This document shows, in pieces, positions 37,347-48,290 of a stretch of 64,000 bases of DNA. This DNA comes from Trema orientale. Lineage: Eukaryota; Streptophyta; Magnoliopsida; Rosales; Cannabaceae. Every line of letters begins with the position of its first letter. Positions within the stretch are counted from its first letter, which is position 1. The position numbers and the translations under genes are program-made. The stretch covers positions 280,155 to 344,154 of the forward strand of contig JXTC01000241.1 in the NCBI GenBank assembly GCA_002914845.1. Reading direction: 5' to 3'. The notes under the pieces are model-generated. The model had not been told where the DNA came from, made no database searches, and saw nothing but the letters and a program-made list of their open reading frames with translations.

Positions 37347-39485
37347 ATGGCTCTCAATCTTCGTCAAAGACAAACAGGTACTTCAAATCTTTCTCTGGGT
37401 CTTTCTCTGATCTTGATTTTTATCTCTGAAATGAAATCTCAGAACTTAAAACCTAAAATCCTGTAAAAGTTTTCGTAAATTCATGTCAATTAACGACTCA
37501 AAGATGAAATTTTAACGATTTAGGGTGGTAGAAGACTATTGTATATCTATATGTATATACATGTATTGTCTTTTAAGTTCTTGTGAATTGGTTCCAAATT
37601 TCGTCTATGTAAGACCTGAATCTGATTTTGTGAATTTTGGGATTCAGAATGTATTATTCGTATGTTGAATATGAACCAACCCGTGAACTCATCGGGTACA
37701 GCCAACGAAGAGGTTTACAAGATCTTGATCTATGATAAGTTTTGCCAAAATATCCTATCGCCATTGATTCATGTTAAGGATCTTCGTAAACATGGTGTGA
37801 CCCTTTACTTTCTTATCGACAAGGATCGCAAACCGGTTCTCGATGTTCCTGCTGTCTACTTTGTTCAGCCCAGTTCGGCCAATGTCCAGAGAATCATTGC
37901 TGATGCCTCTAGATCACTCTATGATACCTTCCACCTCAATTTCTCATCTTCCATTCCTCGCCCGCTTCTCGAGGATCTAGCTTTGGGGACTCTGAATTCG
38001 GATTCGATTAGTCGGATTTCGAAGGTGCATGATCAGTATTTGGAGTTTGTAACACTGGAGGATAATTTGTTCTCACTGGGGCAGAAATCCAGTTATGTTC
38101 AACTAAATGATCCGTCTGCAGGCGATCGGGAGATTGAGGAGATAGTTGAGAAGATAGTAGGTGGGTTGTTCTGTGTTTTGGCCACACTTGCTGTGGTGCC
38201 AATCATTAGATGTCCTCGTGGAGGTCCGGCAGAGATGGTTGCTTCAGCATTAGACCAGAGACTGCGTGATCACTTGTTGTCTAAGAATAATTTATTTACG
38301 GAAGGTGGGAATTTTGTGACCTCTTTCCAGCGCCCAATTTTGTGTATATTTGATCGGAATTTTGAGTTGTCTGTCGGGATACAGCATGATTTTAGGTACC
38401 GACCTTTGGTACATGATGTGCTTGGATTGAAGCTAAATAGGTTGACTGTCCCAGGGGAAAAGGGTGGAACAAAATCGTTTGAGTTGGATGGATCAGATCC
38501 ATTCTGGGTGGCAAATGGGTCTCTTGAATTTCCTGAAGTTGCAGTGGAGATTGAGACTCAGTTGAATAAGTACAAGAAGGATGTTGACGATGTCAATAGA
38601 AGAACTGGTGGAACTGATGGAGCTGAGTTTGATGGGACTGACTTGATTGGAAACACAAAACATTTGATGAATGCAGTGAACTCACTTCCAGAGTTGACTG
38701 AGCGGAAGCAGGTGATTGATAAGCACACAAACATTGCAACTGTGTTGTTGGGTGAGATCAAGGAGAGGTCTCTTGATTCTTATGCCAAAAAGGAGAACGA
38801 TATGATTATCAGAGGGGGAATTGATAGAAGTGATCTTCTAGGTGTACTTAGAGGTAAAGGGACCAAGTTAGATAAGCTGAGGTTTGCTATCATGTATCTT
38901 ATTTCTTCAGAAAGCATGAATCAGGCGGAAGTGGAGTCTGTGGAAGCGGCCCTTAGGGAGTCCGAGGTTGACACCAGTGCATTTTTGTATGTAAAGAAGA
39001 TCAAATCACTGAATGTCCCGTTGGCATCTGTCAATTCAGCTAGCAGAAGCAATATTGTCGATTGGGCTGAGAAACTCTATGGGCAGTCAATCAGTGCTGT
39101 GACTGCAGGTGTGAAGAATCTTTTATCAAATGATAGGCAGTTGGCATTAACAAGAACAGTGGACGCTTTGATGGAAGGGAAGCCAAACCCAGAAGTTGAT
39201 TCTTACCTTGTTTTTGATCCTCGTGCTCCCAAATCAAGCTCCGGATCTGCTAGCAGCCATTTAAAAGGACCTTTTAAGGAAGCTATTGTATTCATGATTG
39301 GTGGTGGTAATTATGTTGAATATGGGAGCCTGCAAGAGCTCGTGCATCGCCAACATCCTGTCAAGCATGTTATATATGGAACAACAGAAATACTGACCGG
39401 AGAGGAATTTGTGGACCAGCTTTCACTGTTGGGTCAAAAAATGGGATTGGGCAGTGCTGCTCCTGCTGCTGCTTCAACACATTAA
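37347..39485 (+). CDS. SLY1: SLY1, Sec1/Munc18-family protein of ER-Golgi vesicle fusion
   Basis: Two exons (37347-37377 and 37648-39485) join in frame to about 622 residues, starting MALNLRQRQTECIIRMLNMN. Family phrases are present throughout: EEVYKILIYDKFCQNILSPL, DLRKHGVTLYFLIDKDR, VYFVQPSSANVQRIIADASR, FQRPILCIFDRNFELSVGI, FRYRPLVHDVLGLKLN, LPELTERKQVIDKHTNIATV, DKLRFAIMYLISSESMNQ and KEAIVFMIGGGNYVEYGSLQ. SLY1 proteins bind syntaxin-5-type SNAREs and promote fusion of ER-derived vesicles with the Golgi. The length is usual for plant SLY1 and the gene appears intact. The tiny first exon lies inside the right border of the tandem duplication, whose other copy is the scrap at 33469-33531. 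Confidence 0.95.
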
Positions 39486-40474
39486 GATAATCCATGTTCT
39501 ACGTAAGAATCTTGATCCTGCAATTTAATAGTCTGAGCATAAGAAGGATGGCCATCTGAATTTAAGACGCCCTCGTCGGCAAATTATATAAGATTTGATG
39601 CCTTGTTGTCACTTCATGATGCAGGCTATGTGCTCCTTTCTTGTTCTGTAACGCCTGTATAATGGTTCTCAGACGGTACTTATTGTCAAATGAGGGTTGG
39701 AAAGAATTGCCATTTGATTTTTGTAATTGCCCTCATAGTTTTATGCTTTTTGGATAGTTATTGTATTAAATTTCTATGGTTGAAAATTTACCGTCTTCCT
39801 GTTCTTTGATCTAATTGAAAGCTTGTCTTTTAAGATTTTCTTGCACATTTTTAGGTGTGTACTGTTGCAAATTGGCATTGGTGCTATGGAATTATACTGT
39901 TATTGGAAATAATAGCAATCTCTAATATCTTAAGTGATTCTTACCATTTGTTTGTCATTACTTGTATAGTTTTATTCAACTTAGCTTAATTATATTGTCA
40001 TGGATGCTGGCAAATGACAATATTGTTTGGCCTTTTTTTTTTTCATTGGAATGTCTGCGAAAGCAACTTCAGAAAATACACTAGCCTTACTACAAACTTG
40101 CTCGATTTTTTTCAAGATTTTACGCACAATACAATACGATTGCAGCTAGAAGTTTGGTGGAACCGGTACCGGTTATTCCCAAATTAGTTCCCTAAAGAAA
40201 AGAAGAAAACTTACTATGAAACTCTGTTCTGTATTACAATGCCACCGCGCTTCCCCCCCTGGAAATAGTAATTCTATTTGCTCATTGATTTTTCTGTATA
40301 CTATAAAGTTTTGAGAATTATTATCGTTATAATTATCTAAATTTTATTTGAGAATTTGTTTATCTTTCATAACTGCTTTATAAATTATAAGCAACAAATT
40401 AATATTTCATTTAATGGTACTTTATTATATTTTTATGAGATAGTATTTTATCATTGTTGCAACCTATAAGTTTT
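39486..40474. other. SLY1 3' flank, no further gene seen
   Basis: The SLY1 3' UTR presumably runs to about 39.8 kb. The remainder is AT-rich and contains no recognised feature. Confidence 0.5.
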
Positions 40475-40664
40475 AGGATAATGCTTGAAGTACTAACTTT
40501 TGTACCAAATTTTTAATATTAACACATGTGGCATGTGATTTGTCACCAATCAATTGGTGATAATATTTATTCTATTTATGGTAAGTCTTAACACACCAAT
40601 TAGTTGGTAACAACTTATATGCTACATGTGTTGATACAAAAGTTGGGATATACAGTATTATCCT
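40475..40664. mobile_element. 190-bp foldback MITE
   Basis: The left half AGGATAATGCTTGAAGTACT, CAACACATG-type and CACCAATCAATTGGTG segments pair with the right half CACCAATTAGTTGGTAACAA, CTACATGTGTTGATACAAAA and ACAGTATTATCCT, so nearly the whole element can form a hairpin. No coding capacity. A weaker relative may lie near 19468-19612. Confidence 0.7.
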
Positions 40665-41488
40665 AAGTTTGAACGTTCCACTAATTTGGTTGTAGACCTA
40701 TGTACTTTTGATTGAAAAATTGTATTGTCACACTATTAAACGATCATTACAAGAAAGTATACTCTCCAATCCTCCTTAGTATGTATTTCTTCGGTTAACT
40801 TTATGCAATTTATATTATCTTCTTCTCTTTAGTTTTTAACAGTTACTAGCACAAAATCTAACAACCAAACAGTTAGAAATTTTGTGCTGATAATATGTCG
40901 TAAACGAAAGACAAGAACAAAAATATTTAATTTCACTAAGAAATGATGGAACATATAAGAAATGGTGTCCATCTCAAAAAGAAAAAGCAAGTGTTATCTC
41001 TATTCCTTGCTTTGTGTCTGATTCTTGTATTTAGTATGTGTAATTTTATTCATTTTATTATGCCTACAACTGTAACTATAATTATAATTATAATTATTAT
41101 TTTTTATTTTCTTGAACTCAATAAAGAATCGGGTCAAATTTCTTCCCGGGGAAGCCAGTGGATCGGATCCGATCCGATCAAGTTTTGGAACCTTTTCATT
41201 CCTCTTGGTCCATGAACAGAAAATAAGGAAAGTAAAGTAAAGGGAATAAAAATGGCATAATTTGTTCCTTCAAAAAAAAAAAAAAAGGGTATAATTTGCA
41301 AAAAAGCCCTTTAAATTCCTTAATTTTTAATTATTTTCACCCAATCAAGCACCCGCTTTCCATGTCAACTCCGCGACTTTCTTCTTCTTCTTCTTCTTCT
41401 CGATCCCTCTGAAACCATTGAAAGTTCGAAAAATCGAAACCCTAATTTTCATCCCTAACCTCTCCAGTAGCACCGAATTCCGCACCCC

Positions 41489-44400
41489 ATGGCCCGTCGA
41501 GCTCTCCCGATAATCAGGCACCTCACGGCTCGGCCCACACCCGCGGCGTTCGGGCCCAAACCCGACCCAAACACCCGATCCGTGACCTACATGCCCCGAC
41601 CTGGTGACGGAGCACCGCGTCCCGTAACCCTAATCCCCGGCGACGGCATCGGGCCCTTGGTGACCAATGGCGTGGAGCAGGTTATGGAGGCGATGCACGC
41701 GCCGGTCTACTTCGAGCGGTATGAGATCCATGGCGACATGAAGCGAGTCCCCGAGGAGGTCCTCGAGTCGATTCGGAAGAACAAGGTGTGCCTCAAGGGA
41801 GGGTTGAAGACTCCGGTGGGAGGTGGTGTGAACTCGCTCAACGTGCAGCTGAGGAGGGAGCTTGATTTGTACGCTTCGCTCGTCAATTGCTTCAATCTGC
41901 CCGGGTTGCCGACGCGCCACGACAACGTCGATATCGTGGTGATCAGGGAGAACACCGAGGGGGAGTACTCTGGCCTCGAGCACGAGGTCGTTCCTGGCGT
42001 GGTGGAGAGTCTTAAGGTAATGATAAATTTGGTCCAAAACTTTTGGTATTTTATGGTTATTGATTGGTTTTTGGTGTCAATCGATTCGTGAATGCATTAT
42101 GGATTGCTTGTTTACGGATTGAGTTTTTTGTTAGTGATGGATGGAGGGCTATTTTTAACGTCTGTATTTAATGGAGCTAGTTAAGTTTGTTTGGGATTAA
42201 GGGATAACTGCCCAATTCTCTAATCAGCTTGAGATTTATTGCCTCAAACTAATTACTTCTGTTGTGTTCTTCATTGGTTGAATAGCTTATTATGCTTTAG
42301 GATTTTTCGGTTAAACGCATGGAATTAACCAAGCATATAGAACCAGAATGGTTTTGGTTCCAAGGTTGAGTTAACTTTCCATGATCCTAACTCCTCGATG
42401 TCCACAAGGGACATGAATGGACGCTGGTAAATTAGATGCTGAGGAAAAAAGGATCTAGATTTCTTTTTTGTATGGGAAATAACGGGGTACTGTATGCTGG
42501 AGGTTGAAAACTGTATTGTAATGCTTTCTTTGGTTGTGGGCTTGTGACAATACATAATTCTATAAGACTAGAAAGTAAATTCTAGATACAGTGAAGTACA
42601 TTGAACAATTACCAGTAATTAACTGATAAAGATTTGAGATAACGAAGAAAATTCTTTCCCCTTTTATTGTTTCTACGTCTCCTGAACTAGTACGTGATGT
42701 GGAGCGTCATTCTATTGGATACATAGTTTTGTGGTTCCATGAGCATTATTCAGCTGGATATTTTTTTCCTCATACTTCCACCCCCACTTGTTTTCTGTGA
42801 AAAATCTGGGTTTTACCATGAATTAAGGTGTGCTTGTTTATGGATTAAGTTTTTGTTAGTGATGGTTAAAGGCTATTTTGATAGAATGTGTTATGGAGCT
42901 AGTTAAATTTATAGTGTTTGGAACATTTGAAATTAAGGTTTAGTTGCCAATTCTCTAATCAGCTTGAAACTTTTTGCCTCAAACTAATCACTACCTGTTG
43001 TGCTTTTCCTTGACTGAATACCTTATTATGCTTTAGAAGGTTTCGGTTTCAAGGTTAATTACCAACTTGCCATCTGGACTCCCGGGTGTTCATACGGGTC
43101 TTGAATGGGTGCAGGTAAACTAGATGCTACAAAGGAAGGATCTAGTTTTCTTCTTTGTACAGGTATTATTGGCAGGATGCTGTATGCTCGGGATGAAAAC
43201 TGGATTGTAGTGCTTTCATTGGTTGTGGCAAAACACAACTTTAATGACTAGAAAATAAATACGGTGAAGTACATTGAACAATTACGTGTAATTAATTTCC
43301 AAGATCGAGATATGAAAGAAAATTTCTGTCCCCAGTTATTGTTTCCATGTGTCCTGAACTAGTGTGAGATGTGGAGTTTCTTTCATTCTCTATTTGAGAC
43401 GTAGATTTGTGTTTCCATGAGCATTTTTCAGCTCCATTTGTCATTCAGCTACATATTTTTCTCCCTCATACTTCTTTTATTTTTCCTGCATTTTTGTGAA
43501 TGACAATGTGGCGATTGTTTTAATTGATTATTCTAGTCATTCTTTTTTGGTTCAATAGTATTTTTGTCTCTCATTTAGTCGTTTTCCTAGGTGATAACAA
43601 AGTTTTGCTCAGAGCGTATTGCCAAGTATGCCTTTGAGTATGCCTACCTGAATAACAGGAAANNNNNNNNNNNNNNNNNNNNNNNNNNNNNNNNNNNNNN
43701 NNNNNNNNNNNNNNNNNNNNNNNNNNNNNNNNNNNNNNNNNNNNNNNNNNNNNNNNNNNNNNNNNNNNNNNNNNNNNNNNNNNNNNNNNNNNNNNNNNNN
43801 NNNNNNNNNNNNNNNNNNNNNNNNNNNNNNNNNNNNNNNNNNNNNNNNNNNNNNNNNNNNNNNNNNNNNNNNNNNNNNNNNNNNNNNNNNNNNNNNNNNN
43901 NNNNNNNNNNNNNNNNNNNNNNNNNNNNNNNNNNNNNNNNNNNNNNNNNNNNNNNNNNNNNNNNNNNNNNNNNNNNNNNNNNNNNNNNNNNNNNNNNNNN
44001 NNNNNNNNNNNNNNNNNNNNNNNNNNNNNNNNNNNNNNNNNNNNNNNNNNNNNNNNNNNNNNNNNNNNNNNNNNNNNNNNNNNNNNNNNNNNNNNNNNNN
44101 NNNNNNNNNNNNNNNNNNNNNNNNNNNNNNNNNNNNNNNNNNNNNNNNNNNNNNNNNNNNNNNNNNNNNNNNNNNNNNNNNNNNNNNNNNNNNNNNNNNN
44201 NNNNNNNNNNNNNNNNNNNNNNNNNNNNNNNNNNNNNNNNNNNNNNNNNNNNNNNNNNNNNNNNNNNNNNNNNNNNNNNNNNNNNNNNNNNNNNNNNNNN
44301 NNNNNNNNNNNNNNNNNNNNNNNNNNNNNNNNNNNNNNNNNNNNNNNNNNNNNNNNNNNNNNNNNNNNNNNNNNNNNNNNNNNNNNNNNNNNNNNNNNNN

Positions 44401-45440
44401 NNNNNNNNNNNNNNNNNNNNNNNNNNNNNNNNNNCTCTTCTACCCATTCATCTGTTTCTGCCTAAATTCTATCACCCCTTGCTCTTCTACCTATTCTCTT
44501 TCTAAATTCTCATCTTATCCTACATCACTCACTTTTAGGAAACCATGATGTAATAATGCAGAATTTTCGTGGCATCAAATAGGAGTTACTGTCATCTTTT
44601 TATCTTTGTTTTTCCTTTGCTGTATATTCTTTTATGTAAATTTGAGACTTGGCCATTCCTTCCATTTTTTTTATGCCCTGATTGGGACTGACTGTCTCAT
44701 ATGTTTTGCAGGTGACTCCTAACCTTTATGGCAATTTAGTGGCAAATACAGCAGCTGGTATTGCAGGAGGCACTGGTGTCATGCCAGGAGGTACCAACCA
44801 AGCATCCAATATGTTCTATTATTATATTGAAGGATAACGATCACTTAGTAAACTTCTTACGTAGTCTGTTTACCAAAATTTGTGACACTTTTGAAATGAC
44901 ATTTATATGAAACTATTGCTTTACAGAGTTAAATATCATAAGCTAGAACATCACCTGCAACATCAGCCTGTAAAATGAATTTTATAAAGATCATTATATG
45001 ATGGTATTATATTTTATAAAACTCTTGGCCCACCACATATGCATGGTCAAATACAAGCATGAACATTATCTCAGCGAGTGTGCATCTAGAAAGATTGATT
45101 GCTTGAAATAACTGTTCAGTCCCTTTTGATGTGCTTCTCACCAACTGTTGTTAACCTAACCGCAGGGAATGTGGGAGCTGACCATGCTGTTTTCGAGCAA
45201 GGTGCTTCAGCTGGAAACGTTGGAAATGAAAAATTAATGGAGCAAAAGAAGGCAAATCCAGTGGCATTGCTCCTGTCATCAGCCATGATGCTGCGGCACC
45301 TTCAGTTTCCTTCATTTGCTGATCGTCTTGAGACAGCTGTGAAACGTGTAATCTCAGAGGGCAAATACAGAACAAAAGATCTTGGTGGAGACAGTACTAC
45401 CCAAGAGGTGGTTGATGCCGTTATTGCCAACCTAGACTGA
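41489..45440 (+). CDS. IDH1: NAD-dependent isocitrate dehydrogenase regulatory subunit, mitochondrial (internal gap)
   Basis: Readable exons are 41489-42016, 43591-43662 (continuing into the N gap), 44712-44790 and 45166-45440. The protein starts MARRALPIIRHLTARPTPAA, an Arg-rich, acid-poor mitochondrial presequence. It continues with SVTYMPRPGDGAPRPVTLIP, GDGIGPLVTNGVEQVMEAMH, VCLKGGLKTPVGGGVNSLNV and NVDIVVIRENTEGEYSGLEH. After the gap come VTPNLYGNLVANTAAGIAGG and HAVFEQGASAGNVGNEKL, ending QEVVDAVIANLD. Asn in NLYGN, where catalytic subunits have Asp (NLYGD), marks it as a regulatory subunit of the TCA-cycle enzyme that oxidises isocitrate to 2-oxoglutarate. About 55-60 residues are hidden by the gap at 43663-44434. 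Nothing visible suggests loss of function. Intron 1 is long and internally duplicated. Confidence 0.93.
42092..43440 (+). repeat. Tandem duplication inside intron 1 of the IDH1 gene
   Basis: Two diverged colinear copies, about 42092-42825 and 42826-43440. Shared landmarks in order are GCTTGTTTAYGGATT, GTTAGTGATGG, CAATTCTCTAATCAGCTTGA, TTGCCTCAAACTAATCA, CTTATTATGCTTTAG, TGAAGTACATTGAACAATTA and TCCTGAACTAGT. Copies differ by many substitutions and small indels, so the event is not recent. Confidence 0.8.
43663..44434. other. Assembly gap (772 N) inside the IDH1 gene
   Basis: The gap removes the rest of exon 2 and at least one further exon or intron of the IDH1 gene. Confidence 0.98.
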
Positions 45441-48290
45441 TGGACTGGGAAAAATGTTCCTTGTTTATCTTGGTCATGACTTCATGCTATTCATTACCAG
45501 CTTCCTGACATGGTTTCTTCTGCTATATCATTGTTAGCTTATCTTCTGTCAGAAAGCATTGATTTTTTTTTTTCCCCCTTTTCCTTTTTGGAAATAATCC
45601 GAGTTGATCTTATAGTCGGTGTTGCAATAAACGTTCCAGAAGAGGCTTCTTTTTTTTTTTTCCCCCCTCCATAAATTATAATTCAATGTCCTTTTGACTC
45701 GATTTTGTTCAATCATGTGAATTGATGTTTTGTTGAGCAATACAAAAAGAAAAAAAGCAACTATATTTGCCCATGTTACTTCTTGCAGATGGGACAAGTT
45801 TGTTGGAGTCCTGGTCTCTATTCATATAGTCTTATTGAGATGTTTTGCACCATCAACGCCTTCTTGGTGACATTTGATCTGGTGGCCTTAGATGATACTT
45901 ATAATGTAATTTAGTAGTATAGTTTTATATTACATTCAACTCTTGCAGGCTTGCAGCCCGCATATTAAATAATAAATATGCTGACATAGTAGACCCATCC
46001 AACTGGAAGTTCACATTTGGTTCAATTTTTTATTCATGAGAGAGAAGATACATTAGTCGGCTATACTTTTTATTCTTTTACCAGTCTCTAATAATACCTA
46101 CCCGCTGGAGTCTTGGATCCTCCGTTTTGAATTGCAGAAGATGACAACTTAAGTTGACTGCAGACCTTTTCTAACTGATCAATTTCTCCGTTGTGTAATA
46201 CAAAAGGCTTCTTCTATATGTTTATTTAAGAGAAGCTAGGCTGATTTCTACCCTCGTAACTCCTCTTTCACCATTAATAATTAGACGCGTTGATATTACA
46301 ATAATATGTTTATATACGACACACAATGCTAAAAGGTTGTTAACACCTGCTGACAGTTCATATTTACTCAGCTAGTTCCTATTGTATAATTTATATTTCG
46401 TGACAGAGGGTGTACCACATTTCTTACGGGAGAAGTCTTTAAGCTAGGAGGTCCATAAAATTAGAGTTTTTTGTCTCACAAATTTACTACAACTCTTTAT
46501 ATTTCTTGTAAGCAATTCCCCAGATTCGGCGGGCTGCTCATTGAGACTAACAAGTGTATTTGTATACTGTTTTACGTTTGAGTCCTCGCAACTCGTCGCA
46601 GCGTCACTTTCTCTTATAAAAGTTAGCCTTTGAATTGTCTCCTCGGCTGTATTTTGACTCACTCACCAAATAAACAAAATTCAAAATAGCACACCAAGAC
46701 TTTTTCTACTACTTATCTATAGCTCAAAGTTTTGGTCCTAAGGCAAATTGTTTATAAGGGAAGTGAAAAGTTTTATATTTAAAGTATTTCACTCGACGCA
46801 CGATTCATGTTTTAATTTGTTTGGTCATAGAAAAATGATGAAATAAATAAAAATGGCTATGGCAACCCCCACCGAAAATCTTACCCAACCCCAAATATAA
46901 GATTTGACTATAAACTATGAGCAATATATTGCTAAATCAGTTGCTGAGCAATTGTCATACACGATTCAGCTATTAAATTATTCAATTATTTTATGGTAGT
47001 TTAATTAATTCACTCTTATGAGGATTTTTATGTTAGTTTATGAAATATGAATCTTGAATGATTCATAATCTAATAAGAAAATACTAAACATCATGACACA
47101 CTAAATTAAATAAAATGATTTATGTAACCTTTTCGGTGATAGTTAATGAGTGGCGTAAAAAAAGATATACCTTAAATACTAATAAATAATATGATGATAT
47201 ATGAGGCAAATTATTTTTGTCTACATATTTTCTTTACTCAATGTCATAACCTAATTTATATACAAACTTTCTAGTACTTTATAAGTACGGTTGAATAAAT
47301 TTTTTTTTTTTTTCCTTTTTCCTTTCCCGTTAGAATACCATACTACAAAGTTAATTTAACTTCTCGTCATAAACTCATTCCTTGAAACTCCAACAAATTT
47401 TGTCTTTGAGTTTGAGTAGAACACTTTTTTTTAACTCCTTAACCCTTAGTCTCCGACCTTAAAACACACATATTAGCTCCGAAGAAAGAAAAAGAAGACG
47501 AAAACAAACGAACAGAGTTCTAGCTTTTAAACAATGACTTTGGACAACAACAAATCAACATTCTCTTCCAACACGTAATTTCTGATGTTGAATGAGGAGA
47601 GTGTTCATCTTATTATCATTATTTATCTTGTTGACTACAATCATTTTTTTAATACAAAAAAAAAAGTTAATAGCTCCTTTACTCACTGGATTCCCATATT
47701 AATTACAACAGAATTAACAAAATGTGTCATGCATAAAATGATTCTCTTATTGAAATGACTTACGGAGGAGGGTCATTGACTTCTAGTATATACGTTAAAA
47801 ATTGAAATAAAAATTGAAAATGATGTCACATCTTCTTTAGTGCCAAAAATAAGTTTCTTTAGCATTTCTCGTTCGCTAATTGCAAGGCCTGGTTTACCAT
47901 CCTCCTAAACTAGAAAAGAAACTGATAACTGTTTTACTGGTTTTTATATCAAGATTTATGAGTTTTTAAGTGTATGACGTGTTAATTTAGAAATGTTAGT
48001 TTTTATTAGTAAAAGATGTAGTTTCACTTTTTCTGTAAAAATAAGAGAGAGAGGGGGAGAGAGAGAGAATTATGTGGCGGTCAAATTCAGGGCTGCTGCT
48101 GACTGGTGACTCGATTTATTTTTTCTTTGTAATATTCTTCTTAAATATATGTAGTCAGGGTTGGTGGCTTTATTTGTACTGATTACTTAGTTCTCTCCAC
48201 CAGCAATATACCAATCTGACAGAGCTCTCTGAAAATTCATTCACAAATTCTGGTTGTGAGAAGTAGTGTAAATCAAGCTCTCAAATTAAG
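45441..48290. other. Intergenic region between IDH1 and the P450 gene, no gene seen
   Basis: The first few hundred bases are likely IDH1 3' UTR. The rest is AT-rich with poly-T tracts and a GA-rich stretch (48046-48069) about 220 bp before the P450 start. No protein-coding, RNA or complete transposon signature was recognised. Confidence 0.5.

Noticed and set aside
38008-38761. Minus-strand open frames over SLY1
   Set aside because: Antisense shadows of the SLY1 coding exon without family similarity.
41630-42037. Minus-strand open frames over IDH1 exon 1
   Set aside because: GC-rich antisense shadow of a strongly conserved coding exon.
43591-44505. Long open frames spanning the second large gap
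   Set aside because: Only the first 24 codons belong to IDH1 exon 2; the rest is N and non-coding sequence. The minus-strand frame is wholly artefactual.
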